A stretch of DNA of 25,990 bases. Source: Caryophanales bacterium UBA7476 (lineage in GTDB: Bacteria > Bacillota_I > Bacilli_A > RF39 > UBA660). Under the pieces are notes generated by a model, which did not search any database, had not been told where the DNA came from, and worked only from the letters and a program-made list of their open reading frames with translations. The stretch lies in contig DLOU01000016.1 of the NCBI GenBank assembly GCA_002477275.1, positions 1 through 25,990 of the forward strand, written 5' to 3'. The position numbers and the translations under genes were made by a program. This document shows, piece after piece, positions 15,263-22,526 of the stretch (positions within the stretch are counted from its first letter, which is position 1; every line of letters begins with the position of its first letter).

Positions 15263-15997
15263 ATGAAAATAGAGAAATTTAAAAAATTAAAAGACGGAGT
15301 ATATGAATTAAAACTTGATAATAATGATGTCATATTTACATATGAAGAAGTTATTTTAAAGTATGAACTATTAATTAATAAAGAATTAGATAATAAAAAA
15401 ATAAAAGAGATAGATGAGTTAAATAATTACTATAAATGTTATTACACTGCAATAAAAAGTATAAAGAAGAGAAGTTATACAAGAAAAGAGTTGTATCAAA
15501 AACTAAAAGATGAATTTGATAATGAAACTCTTAATAAAGTACTAGATACATTAGAGACTTCAGGATATATTGATGATAAGTTTTATGCAAATAGCTACAT
15601 TCATAGACAAATAATTAGCACTAGTCATGGTCCAATTAGAATTAAAAGAGATCTAGAGGAAAAAGGTGTAGATATAAAGATAATTGAAGAAGCAATGAAT
15701 GAGTTTACAGAAGAAGTAGAAATAGAAAAGATTGATAAGCTTGTAAAAAAAGGATTTAATTCTAATCACTCTAAAGGAAATAACTATGTTATAAAAAAGA
15801 TAAGAAATGATTTAATTTATCAAGGATTTAGTCAAGAATTAATTGAAAGGGCTCTTTCAAAAGTTAAATTAAGTGATGATAGTGATATAAGAGAAAAAGA
15901 ATACAATAAAATAAAGAATAGGTTATCAAGAAAATATAGTGGAAAAGAACTAGAATATAAAATTAAAGAGAAGATGGCTTTAAAAGGCTTTTATTAA
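15263..15997 (+). CDS. recX: RecA regulator RecX
   Basis: RecX binds RecA filaments and modulates recombination and the SOS response. The 244-residue protein is a helical three-repeat protein; the repeats contain RSYTRKELYQKL, SGYIDDKFYANSYI followed by GPIRIKRDLEEKGV, and, later, VIKKIRNDLIYQGFSQELI. These are the standard RecX repeats. ATG 15263 is preceded by TAGGTGATA; an in-frame TTG at 15215 lies inside the promoter and is rejected. Length is a little under the roughly 265 residues common in Firmicutes. The gene is convergent with prsA and shares a terminator with it. The LexA-like site in its promoter fits a role in DNA-damage control. Confidence 0.92.
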   Translation: MKIEKFKKLKDGVYELKLDNNDVIFTYEEVILKYELLINKELDNKKIKEIDELNNYYKCYYTAIKSIKKRSYTRKELYQKLKDEFDNETLNKVLDTLETSGYIDDKFYANSYIHRQIISTSHGPIRIKRDLEEKGVDIKIIEEAMNEFTEEVEIEKIDKLVKKGFNSNHSKGNNYVIKKIRNDLIYQGFSQELIERALSKVKLSDDSDIREKEYNKIKNRLSRKYSGKELEYKIKEKMALKGFY

Positions 15998-15999
15998 AA

Positions 16000-16029
16000 A
16001 AAGATAGAACTTAATGATGTTCTATCTTT
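16000..16029. terminator. Bidirectional terminator between recX and prsA
   Basis: Perfect 11-base stem AAAGATAGAAC (16000-16010) / GTTCTATCTTT (16019-16029) with an eight-base loop. On the reverse strand it runs into seven Ts, a strong signal for prsA; forward it is followed by ATTCATTTT. The prsA stop codon lies within the stem. Confidence 0.85.
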
Positions 16030-17032
16030 ATTCATTTTCTGAATCTTCATTTATTAATGAATCCATATATTTTTCATATAATTTTTTTATAGATGAATCA
16101 CTGAATTTTAATCCTTTACTTTCTCTGAAATCTCTTAGTCTCTTATAATAAGCTGAAGTACTAGAATCGCTTGATATTTTTTCTTCAGCAAGAGTAGTTC
16201 TAATTTCATCTTCTTTATCTTCTTGAGAAGGTTTATCTTTTTCATTAACTTTTAAGATTATTTCATAACCATATTTTGTTTTTACTGGTTCAGTAGTATA
16301 TTTTCCTTTTTTTAGTCCAGCAGCTGCAGTAACAAAATCTTCATCTAAATTATCATCATTATTGAAGTAACCTAAATCTCCACCTTTACTAGCAGTAGCT
16401 TTATCGTCACTATATTTTTTAGCAAGCTTACTAAAATCTTCACCATCATCTAATTTTTTAATAATACTTTGAGCCTCTTTTAAAGCTTCCTCTTCTTTTT
16501 GTTCTTTAACTTCTTCACTATCATCATCACTAGTATCAGGTTTAATTAAAATATGACTAGCTTTAACATCACCAATAACTTTATTTTCATAATAATCTTT
16601 AACTTCTTCATCAGTAACTACATCTTTAGCTACATAATCTTTAATAGCTAAATCTCTTTTATAATCAAGTGAAATAATTTCTCTTAATTCATCTTCAGAT
16701 TCAACATTATATAACTGTTTAATAACAGATAAGAATATTGTATCATCAGAACCATAAGTTTCTTTAATTTGATTAATTTGTTTATCAATTGCTTCTTTTT
16801 CAGCATCATCTGTTTTGTATGTTGTATCAAGTAATTCATGATCAATGTTATTAATAAGAGTTTCAACTCCATATTTTTTTACCATAGATTTATATAAATC
16901 ATCGGCAGTAACCTTATAACCATCTACCTTTGCAACTAATTTTTCTCCATTTTTTAATTTAGTAGAACCACACCCTGTTAATAAACTTACAATAGCAAGA
17001 GTAGTAATACCATAAACTGCACTTTTTTTCAT
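16028..17032 (-). CDS. prsA: PrsA-type extracytoplasmic foldase lipoprotein
   Basis: A membrane-anchored parvulin-type peptidyl-prolyl isomerase that helps secreted proteins fold on the outer face of the membrane. The 334-residue precursor has a basic N terminus, a hydrophobic core and the lipobox LLTGC (Cys21 lipidated). Residues 25-155 form the helical chaperone part. The PpiC domain spans about 155-263, beginning VKASHILIKP and including FSKLAKKYSDD, KGGDLGYF and TEPVKTKYGYEIIL. An acidic insertion (about residues 167-183) lies near the start of the PpiC domain. The C-terminal tail is charged. AGGAGG lies six bases before ATG 17032. Its clients may include the sortase-anchored and membrane-anchored surface proteins in this window (inference). 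Confidence 0.92.
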   Translation of the reverse strand: MKKSAVYGITTLAIVSLLTGCGSTKLKNGEKLVAKVDGYKVTADDLYKSMVKKYGVETLINNIDHELLDTTYKTDDAEKEAIDKQINQIKETYGSDDTIFLSVIKQLYNVESEDELREIISLDYKRDLAIKDYVAKDVVTDEEVKDYYENKVIGDVKASHILIKPDTSDDDSEEVKEQKEEEALKEAQSIIKKLDDGEDFSKLAKKYSDDKATASKGGDLGYFNNDDNLDEDFVTAAAGLKKGKYTTEPVKTKYGYEIILKVNEKDKPSQEDKEDEIRTTLAEEKISSDSSTSAYYKRLRDFRESKGLKFSDSSIKKLYEKYMDSLINEDSENE

Positions 17033-17058
17033 ATATTTCCTCCTATGTATGCATAACT

Positions 17059-17088
17059 ATAATATCATAAAAAGAATAATAATTTCAA
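17059..17088 (-). promoter_or_regulatory. prsA promoter
   Basis: Reverse strand: TTGAAA (17088-17083), 18-base spacer, TATTAT (17064-17059) with TGn extension (TGATATTAT). Confidence 0.65.
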
Positions 17089-17106
17089 GATTTTAGGTAA
17101 GTTTAA

Positions 17107-17136
17107 TCACATATTTCGACTTAATGCCATAAAATA
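17107..17136 (+). promoter_or_regulatory. Possible sporulation-type (sigma-K-like) promoter of the small-peptide pair
   Basis: CATAAAATA at 17128-17136 fits the sigma-K -10 form CATANNNTA, and TCACA at 17107-17111 could be its -35 at a 16-base spacing. No good sigma-A promoter is evident in the 130 bases before the first peptide gene. Tentative: the region is AT-rich and chance matches are likely. Confidence 0.3.
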
Positions 17137-17166
17137 ATGTGAATACCAAAAAAAGGAGGAAAGATT

Positions 17167-17247
17167 ATGGGAAACAGTATTTCATCATCTGCAATAATAT
17201 TAGTACTATTTATTCTATTAATTATCATATTAGGTGTATACATTTAA
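17167..17247 (+). CDS. YjcZ-like small membrane peptide
   Basis: A 26-residue peptide: a polar start (MGNSISSSA) followed by one hydrophobic helix ending VLFILLIILGVYI. This pattern matches the tail of the YjcZ family of small sporulation-associated membrane peptides in Bacilli (typically ...VLFILLIIVG...). The gene has a near-ideal ribosome site, AAAGGAGGAAAG, before its ATG, which argues for real translation despite the length. It lies 13 bases ahead of a second peptide gene of the same kind. Function unknown; the Gly/Cys-rich start of typical YjcZ is missing. Confidence 0.65.
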   Translation: MGNSISSSAIILVLFILLIIILGVYI

Positions 17248-17260
17248 AGGAGGTGTTTTA

Positions 17261-17395
17261 ATGTCTTGCCAAGATAATAATGTAACTTGTGGAAATAACA
17301 CAAGAGGTGGAAATGGTTTTGTATTCATTATAGTATTATATATTTTACTTGCAATAATACTAGGATGTACAACAAACAATAATAGATATTATTAA
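17261..17395 (+). CDS. YjcZ-like small membrane peptide with Cys/Gly/Asn-rich head
   Basis: A 44-residue peptide with a polar N-terminal half containing Cys3 and Cys10 and a run rich in Asn and Gly (CGNNTRGGNG), then a single hydrophobic helix (about residues 20-36, FVFIIVLYILLAIILG) and a short polar tail with Cys36 and Tyr-Tyr at the end. The head-plus-helix layout is that of YjcZ-family sporulation peptides. AAAGGAGGTG precedes the ATG, and a strong terminator follows, so the two peptides form their own unit. Whether the organism sporulates is not shown by anything else here. Confidence 0.7.
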   Translation: MSCQDNNVTCGNNTRGGNGFVFIIVLYILLAIILGCTTNNNRYY

Positions 17396-17401
17396 AATAA
17401 A

Positions 17402-17435
17402 AAAAGCAAATATGTTATTCATATTTGTTTTTTTT
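17402..17435 (+). terminator. Intrinsic terminator of the small-peptide operon
   Basis: CAAATATG (17407-17414), loop TTATT, CATATTTG (17420-17427), extended by A5/T8 pairing and ending in eight Ts. Confidence 0.85.
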
Positions 17436-17480
17436 GTATAAATAAAGCAATATAGTACAAAATATTTACAAGGTGATTAT

Positions 17481-17978
17481 ATGTATTATTACATCAATAC
17501 TTTTTACATTTATAGTTTTATTGGATATATATATGAACTAGTATTAAATTTTACAACAAAAGGAAAAATAATAAATAATTTATTAACAGAACCAATTAAA
17601 CCAATATATGGAGTAGGAGCAATAATTATATTTCTATTAGATAAGTACATATTAAAAAAAATAAAGATAAAAAAGAAATACAAAATTATAATATTTACAA
17701 TATCAGTATTTATACTACTAACACTTTTTGAATACTTAACAGGAATATTTTCTCATAAATTATTAGGAAAAACACTTTGGAACTATAAACATAAACATTT
17801 CCATATTGGAAAGTATATATGTTTAGAGGTAAGTATACTTTGGACAATACTATCCTTACTATATGTTTTTCTATTAAAGAAGAAAACAGATAAAATAATA
17901 AAAAAAATACCAGAATGGTTTTCTAATATTTTAATTATTACAACCATAACTGATATTATATTAATATTAATTCATTAA
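17481..17978 (+). CDS. CmpB-family (PF06541-like) integral membrane protein
   Basis: A 165-residue membrane protein with about four to five helices (around 5-20, 43-58, 68-90, 110-132, 146-164). It resembles the family annotated as putative ABC transporter permease CmpB: IYSFIGYIYE at the N terminus, LFEYLTGIFSHKLLGKTLWNYK (split by a helix boundary), then the conserved HIGKYICLEVSILWT segment. Despite the family label no ATPase gene is nearby, and real transport function is unproven. GGTGAT precedes ATG 17481. Its last 12 bases overlap the 3' end of the reverse-strand HIT gene, with no terminator visible in between. Confidence 0.75.
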   Translation: MYYYINTFYIYSFIGYIYELVLNFTTKGKIINNLLTEPIKPIYGVGAIIIFLLDKYILKKIKIKKKYKIIIFTISVFILLTLFEYLTGIFSHKLLGKTLWNYKHKHFHIGKYICLEVSILWTILSLLYVFLLKKKTDKIIKKIPEWFSNILIITTITDIILILIH

Positions 17979-18347
17979 AATGTTATAGATTTCTTCAACA
18001 TCTTTCTTTTCGTAAAAAGAATTAGTTTTTTCATATCTAGGAATTAAATGTATATGATAATGTTTTACATCTTGTCCTAAAAAATTATTTTGACTAAAAG
18101 TTAAACCATCTATATTTAATTTATCTTTTAAAAGAGGGTATAACTTATCTTGAATAATATTTAAAAAATAACTAATATCATCACCATTAATATCTAAAAA
18201 TGTAACAACATGTTTCTTTGGTATTAATAACATATGACCATTTGAGTTAGGATTAATATCTAAAAAAACAAATACCTTATCATCCTCATATATTTTTTTT
18301 GAAGGAATATCTCCATTAATTATTTTACAAAATAAACAATTTTCCAT
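17967..18347 (-). CDS. HIT-family nucleotide hydrolase (HinT-like)
   Basis: A 126-residue histidine-triad protein that hydrolyses nucleoside phosphoramidates or acyl-adenylates. The N terminus ENCLFCKIINGDIPSKKIYED carries the Cys4/Cys7 pair of the zinc-containing subgroup; LIPKKHV supplies another His; and the triad HYHIHLIPR gives His96, His98 and His100, with His98 the expected nucleophile. AAGGAGTGAT precedes the start. It lies 11 bases after the unknown membrane protein at 18359-19111 on the same strand and is probably co-transcribed with it. In Bacillus, hit and prsA are also near neighbours, as here. Confidence 0.93.
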   Translation of the reverse strand: MENCLFCKIINGDIPSKKIYEDDKVFVFLDINPNSNGHMLLIPKKHVVTFLDINGDDISYFLNIIQDKLYPLLKDKLNIDGLTFSQNNFLGQDVKHYHIHLIPRYEKTNSFYEKKDVEEIYNILMN

Positions 18348-18358
18348 ATTATCACTCC

Positions 18359-19111
18359 TTAATTTAAATATTTAATTTCAATTGAATACTTTTCTAAAAT
18401 AGATTTATTGTTATTAACAATAGCACTTCCTATATCAAGAGTGCTTATATTAAGTATATCAGATTTAAACTTAATATTCATAGAATTTACCAAGTTGTTA
18501 GAATCAGTATAAGTTAAACTATAGTATTTTGGAGTAAAACCAATACTATTAACATATTTAGAAGTGAGTTGAATTCTTTTGTTTATACTAATCGCATCAA
18601 ATGGAATAGTTTCCTCATCATTAATAGTATAAATTGGTAAATTATATTTATTATTAATTAGTCTTTTATATATTAAATCTGTACAATCATTTAATTTAAC
18701 ATCATAAGATATAGTTAGATTACTAAAATTAGAATTTTTATTTTTAGCTTTTAAATCCTTATTTATTTTTTTATTATAGTAAGAAGTTAAAGAATTACCT
18801 TCTAAATAATCTTTTGGATATGTACTAGTTATTTTTTTATCCTTATAAGTAATATAAAAGAATAAGTTTTTATTATTCTTATTATATATTTTAATTGAAT
18901 AAGAATTATTTTTTTGTTTTAACTTTTCTTTTTTTACATCTTTATCTATATCAGAATAGTTATCTTTAATGTACTCATCGATTTTTTCTTCTACTTTCTT
19001 TAATTTAATTTCATCTGATTTATAGTTAATTATTATTAATCCAAAGCACAAAATAATGATAAATAAAAATATAATCATTTCAGTAAACAATCTTTTTTCT
19101 TTATTTTTCAT
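18359..19111 (-). CDS. Unrecognised membrane-anchored protein
   Basis: No family recognised. The 250-residue protein has an N-terminal hydrophobic helix (about residues 11-28, MIIFLFIIILCFGLIII) without a lipobox, followed by a Lys/Asp/Asn-rich extracytoplasmic region. Residues about 30-60 are predicted helical and charged (KKVEEKIDEYIKDNY), then alternating strands (SYSIKIYNKNNKNLFFYITY; LTISYDVKLNDCTDL; SLTYTDSNNLVNSMNIKF), suggesting a mixed alpha/beta domain. GGTGAT precedes ATG 19111. It has its own promoter and probably leads a two-gene transcript with the HIT gene. Confidence 0.65.
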   Translation of the reverse strand: MKNKEKRLFTEMIIFLFIIILCFGLIIINYKSDEIKLKKVEEKIDEYIKDNYSDIDKDVKKEKLKQKNNSYSIKIYNKNNKNLFFYITYKDKKITSTYPKDYLEGNSLTSYYNKKINKDLKAKNKNSNFSNLTISYDVKLNDCTDLIYKRLINNKYNLPIYTINDEETIPFDAISINKRIQLTSKYVNSIGFTPKYYSLTYTDSNNLVNSMNIKFKSDILNISTLDIGSAIVNNNKSILEKYSIEIKYLN

Positions 19112-19128
19112 CTTATCACCACAATATT

Positions 19129-19157
19129 ATTTTATCCAAGTGAATAAAAAAATTCAA
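19129..19157 (-). promoter_or_regulatory. Promoter of the 18359-19111 gene
   Basis: Reverse strand: TTGAAT (19157-19152), 17-base spacer, TAAAAT (19134-19129). Confidence 0.65.
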
Positions 19158-19184
19158 CTAAATGAATAAATAAAAATAATTTTA

Positions 19185-19213
19185 TTGTCTGTAATCTAAA
19201 AATATGTTATTAT
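19185..19213 (+). promoter_or_regulatory. Promoter of the coiled-coil protein gene
   Basis: TTGTCT (19185-19190), 17-base spacer, TATTAT (19208-19213) with TGn extension (TGTTATTAT). A TATAAT at 19214-19219 is an alternative -10 with a poorer -35. Confidence 0.6.
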
Positions 19214-19237
19214 TATAATAATAGGAGTGTGACTAGG

Positions 19238-20581
19238 ATGGAAACTATCAAATTTACTGAAGGGTTAGTTAGACAAGCAGGATATGAAGAAGGAAGATGC
19301 AAATTTGTTAAACTAGATGAGGATAAAACATATTATTTAGTTGAAGACATTGAAGTAGGTAATGATATGTATGCAGTTACTCCTAGTGTTTCAGAAGCTC
19401 TTAATAGATCCGAAAGAAAAACAATTGGTATTATTGATACAAATGGAAAAGTATTAGTACCATGTGTTAATTCTACTATTGCACCAGTTAATGATATGTT
19501 TATTGCAGTTAGTAGAGAAACTCAAGATGATGAAGAAAAGAAAGAAAGTATAAGATCTAAGATAAAAAGAGATTTAGATGGAGAAATCAAATTTATACTA
19601 GATGATAAATCTAAATATGACATATATAAAATAGTAGATGGTAGTTTAGAATTAATATATGAAGGAGCAATTTTCGTAGTAGAAAATGATGGTAATATTC
19701 TTGTACATAGTGACGAAGCAAATGATAAATTAGTTGCAATATTTGAAAATGAAAATAAAAAAGAAGTAATAAATGAGTCCATGCCACAGATGCCAGTAGA
19801 AACATTTGCTAAAGTAAATGAAAAAATGGCTGATACTCTTGAGGTACCAGAAATGGAAGAACAAAAAGAAGGTGCCCCAGAGTTAACAGAAGAAGATGAA
19901 GATATTGAATATGAGCCTACTCCAGAAGTAGTTAATGATATTGAATATGAACCATCAAAAGAAGACGAAAAAGAAGAAAAAACAAAATCAGACTACTTCC
20001 AAATTTCAGATATAAAAAATGTAAGTTCTATATTTGAAAAGAAAGAATCTAGCAGTAGTAGTGATAGTGTCGAAGAACCTGCAGAAGTAGAGGTAGCTGA
20101 AGTTGAAGATAATGCTGATAAAGATGATGATGCAAAGGCTTCACCTGAAATAAAAGAACAAATGGCAGATATAGCATCACTAATAACAGCAGCACGTAAA
20201 AAAGTTGATGATTTAGAAAAAGATAGCGATGAAAAAGATAAGAAAATTAAAGAATTAACTTCTGAAATAAAAAATCTTGAAGGGGAAATATCTTCATTAA
20301 ACGATGACAAATTAAAACAAAGAAAAATAATAGAAGATCAAAAAGAAGTTACAGAAGAGCAAAATAAAAGAATTGCTTCATTAACAAGTGAAAATAAATC
20401 ATTAAAAGAAAATAATGTTGAGCTAACAAGTAAAAATAAATCATTACAATCTGATAATGATGATTTAAAAAATAAAATTAGTTCATTAGAAGGAACAATA
20501 GAACAAGTATATGGTGAAGTATATGATGCATTCTCTGACTTCAGAAGTGAAGATAATAAATCATATAAGAAAGTTGCATAA
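19238..20581 (+). CDS. Unknown acidic protein: WG-like N-terminal part and C-terminal coiled coil
   Basis: A 447-residue protein of no family I recognise. The N-terminal 180 residues are globular; TIGIIDTNGKVLVPCVNSTI (about 62-81) looks like a single WG-type repeat. Residues about 185-305 are acidic and low in complexity, with a repeated DIEYEP (222 and 234 area) and a serine run. Residues about 305-425 form a long predicted coiled coil with repeated units (LTSENKSLKENN, then LTSKNKSLQSDN), and a short tail follows. There is no signal peptide or membrane helix, so it is cytoplasmic. ATG 19238 is ten bases past GGAG; a GTG at 19229 is too close. The layout suggests a scaffold or cytoskeletal role, which is inference. 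Confidence 0.65.
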   Translation: METIKFTEGLVRQAGYEEGRCKFVKLDEDKTYYLVEDIEVGNDMYAVTPSVSEALNRSERKTIGIIDTNGKVLVPCVNSTIAPVNDMFIAVSRETQDDEEKKESIRSKIKRDLDGEIKFILDDKSKYDIYKIVDGSLELIYEGAIFVVENDGNILVHSDEANDKLVAIFENENKKEVINESMPQMPVETFAKVNEKMADTLEVPEMEEQKEGAPELTEEDEDIEYEPTPEVVNDIEYEPSKEDEKEEKTKSDYFQISDIKNVSSIFEKKESSSSSDSVEEPAEVEVAEVEDNADKDDDAKASPEIKEQMADIASLITAARKKVDDLEKDSDEKDKKIKELTSEIKNLEGEISSLNDDKLKQRKIIEDQKEVTEEQNKRIASLTSENKSLKENNVELTSKNKSLQSDNDDLKNKISSLEGTIEQVYGEVYDAFSDFRSEDNKSYKKVA

Positions 20582-20582
20582 T

Positions 20583-20609
20583 AGAGTTCAACAGAACTCT
20601 TTTTTTTTT
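20583..20609 (+). terminator. Intrinsic terminator of the coiled-coil protein gene
   Basis: AGAGTTC (20583-20589), loop AACA, GAACTCT (20594-20600), then nine Ts. Confidence 0.9.
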
Positions 20610-20619
20610 AATAATAATG

Positions 20620-20628
20620 TGCTAAAAT
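20620..20628 (+). promoter_or_regulatory. Tentative extended -10 promoter of sufSU
   Basis: TGCTAAAAT at 20620-20628, which would give a leader of about 80 AT-rich bases. TATAAT at 20687-20692 and again at 20692-20697 are closer alternatives without a good -35. The sequence does not decide between them. Confidence 0.35.
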
Positions 20629-20716
20629 ATAGTTGCAATTTTGAGATTATTAGTTAAATTAAATATTTAAAAATAATAAATATACATATAATATAATTAA
20701 AATAGGAGGTGTAAAA

Positions 20717-21913
20717 ATGAATAGAGAAGATTTTCCAATGTTAAACGGAGATGTAATATACTTTGATAATGGAGCAACCTCTTTAAAACCTTTATCTGTT
20801 ATAAAAAAGATGGACGAATATTATACAAAATATACATCAAACATCCATAGAGGAGATTATGATGCAGCACAAAAAACAAATCATGAGTATGATGAGACAA
20901 GAGAAGTTGTAAGAGATTTTATTAATGCAGAAGATAAAGATGAAATAGTATTTACAAAAGGTAGTACTGAAGCATTAAACTTAGTTGCATTTGGATTCTT
21001 AAAGAAACATCTAAAAGAGGGAGACGAGATACTAGTAAATAAGGGAGAACATGCCAGTAATTTACTTCCATATCTTGTACTTCAAAAAGAAATTGGAATT
21101 GTTGTAAAATATATACCATTAAATGAAAATTATGAGGTAACTGTTGAAAATGTATTAAATAGTATTACAGAAAAAACAAAAGCACTAGCAATAGCTCACA
21201 TAAGTAATGTTATAGGAGATGTAAGACCTATAACAGAAATTGGAGAAATTTGTAAAGAAAAAGGTATTTACTATATTGTAGATGAATCACAAGCTGTAGG
21301 ACATACAGTAGTTGATGCAAAAAGAGATAATATTTCTTTCTTGGCATTTTCAGGTCATAAGATGTTAGGACCAACAGGAGTTGGAGTACTATATGGAAAG
21401 AAAGAACTACTAGAAGAGACTGATCCACTTCTTTATGGAGGGGGAATGAACCAATTCTTTGAAGAAGATGGAAGTTATGAATTAAAAAGCGTTCCAACTA
21501 AATTTGAAGGCGGAACACCACCAATTGCTGAAGTATTAGGATTAAAAGAAGCAATAAAATATATTAATAATGTAGGAATAGAAAAAATTCATAAACATGA
21601 AATAGAATTAAAAAGATATTTAATAGAAAATCTTGAAAAGATAGATAATATTATTTTATATAATAAGAAAAGTGATAGTGGAATAATAGTATTTAATATA
21701 GATAAAGTGTTTAGCCAAGATACATCTATTTATTTAAATCATTATAAGATAGCAATAAGAGCAGGAAATCATTGTGCTAAAATGCTTAAAGACGAGATGA
21801 ATATAAGAAATACTTGTAGAGTAAGCCTTCACTTATATAATACAAAAGAAGAAATTGATAGACTAATAGAAGTATTAAAAAATAGTGAAGATATTTTTAA
21901 AATAGTCTTATAA
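20717..21913 (+). CDS. sufS: Cysteine desulfurase SufS
   Basis: A PLP enzyme of the class II (SufS/CsdA) group that takes sulfur from cysteine as an enzyme persulfide and passes it to SufU for Fe-S cluster assembly. The 398-residue protein begins YFDNGATSLKP. His112 in GEHASN is the residue stacked on PLP, Asp189 in VDESQAVGH contacts the pyridine nitrogen, Lys215 in FSGHKMLGPTG forms the Schiff base, and Cys353 in IRAGNHCAKML is the persulfide carrier. AGGAGGTG precedes the ATG. It is followed ten bases later by sufU. Unlike Bacillus sufCDSUB, the scaffold genes sufB, sufC and sufD are not beside it. Confidence 0.95.
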   Translation: MNREDFPMLNGDVIYFDNGATSLKPLSVIKKMDEYYTKYTSNIHRGDYDAAQKTNHEYDETREVVRDFINAEDKDEIVFTKGSTEALNLVAFGFLKKHLKEGDEILVNKGEHASNLLPYLVLQKEIGIVVKYIPLNENYEVTVENVLNSITEKTKALAIAHISNVIGDVRPITEIGEICKEKGIYYIVDESQAVGHTVVDAKRDNISFLAFSGHKMLGPTGVGVLYGKKELLEETDPLLYGGGMNQFFEEDGSYELKSVPTKFEGGTPPIAEVLGLKEAIKYINNVGIEKIHKHEIELKRYLIENLEKIDNIILYNKKSDSGIIVFNIDKVFSQDTSIYLNHYKIAIRAGNHCAKMLKDEMNIRNTCRVSLHLYNTKEEIDRLIEVLKNSEDIFKIVL

Positions 21914-21923
21914 AGGAGATAAA

Positions 21924-22364
21924 ATGAACGTACTAGAGGATAGAGAAGTAAGAAGAGAAATAATTTTAGACAATTATCAAAATCCAGCTAACAGAGGATT
22001 AACAAATGATGTTCATTACATAAGAGAAAACACCAATAATGAGTCATGTATAGATAATCTGGATATAGAGATTAAAGTAGTCGATGGAGTATTAGAAGAT
22101 ATAAGATTTGATGGTGAAGCATGTGCAATATCAACAAGTGCTACATCTTTAATGATAAAAAAGCTAATTGGAAAAACAGTTAATGAAGCTAGAAAAATAT
22201 TACAAAACTATGATAATATGATTGAAGAAAAAGAATATGATAGAGATATTTTAGGTGATTTAATTGTTTATGATGAAATATATAAACAACCAAATAGAAA
22301 AAAATGTGCTCTACTTCCAAGAGATGCAATAGTTAAAATGTTAAATAGACTAGATGAATCATAA
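21924..22364 (+). CDS. sufU: SufU-type zinc-dependent sulfurtransferase
   Basis: SufU accepts sulfur from SufS in Gram-positive bacteria and delivers it to the SufBCD scaffold. The 146-residue protein has the zinc-site residues Cys42 and Asp44 (SCIDNLDIEI), Cys67 (GEACAISTSATSLM) and Cys128 (NRKKCALLPRDAI), at the same spacing as the Bacillus enzyme as I remember it. The usual Cys-Gly-Asp is Cys-Ile-Asp here. AAAGGAGATAA precedes the ATG. The helical insert that separates SufU from IscU is present around residues 100-122. It closes the operon with a terminator 43 bases downstream. Confidence 0.93.
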   Translation: MNVLEDREVRREIILDNYQNPANRGLTNDVHYIRENTNNESCIDNLDIEIKVVDGVLEDIRFDGEACAISTSATSLMIKKLIGKTVNEARKILQNYDNMIEEKEYDRDILGDLIVYDEIYKQPNRKKCALLPRDAIVKMLNRLDES

Positions 22365-22407
22365 ACTATGATTTTTGTAAATTGAGAATAAAATAGAAAC
22401 AGAAATT

Positions 22408-22438
22408 ACAGATTTCAACAAAAGAAATCTGTTTTTTT
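22408..22438 (+). terminator. Intrinsic terminator of sufSU
   Basis: ACAGATTTC (22408-22416), seven-base loop, GAAATCTGT (22424-22432), T-run to 22438. Confidence 0.9.
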
Positions 22439-22475
22439 ATGTTTAAAATAAGATGAAATATACAATAATACATTT

Positions 22476-22503
22476 TTGACACTTAATAATAAACAAGTAA
22501 AAT
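22476..22503 (+). promoter_or_regulatory. Strong sigma-A-type promoter of the ssb gene
   Basis: Perfect TTGACA (22476-22481), 16-base spacer, TAAAAT (22498-22503). The only perfect -35 hexamer noted in the window. Confidence 0.75.
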
Positions 22504-22526
22504 ACATGGGCGAAAGGAGGGATAAC

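Noticed and set aside
19522..20310. Long open frames on the reverse strand within the coiled-coil protein gene
   Set aside because: They are Ser/Phe/Leu-rich antisense images of an acidic, Lys-rich gene, without ribosome sites or promoters.
22401..22432. Alternative pairing in the sufU terminator (GAAAT with ATTTC) as a riboswitch or attenuator
   Set aside because: The alternative stem is only five A/T-rich pairs, no ligand-binding fold is visible, and it lies after rather than before a gene it could control.
22476..22526. TTG at 22476 as the start of the SSB gene
   Set aside because: It coincides with the TTGACA -35 box; AAGGAGGGAT and the conserved MLNQVVLVGR start point to ATG 22527.
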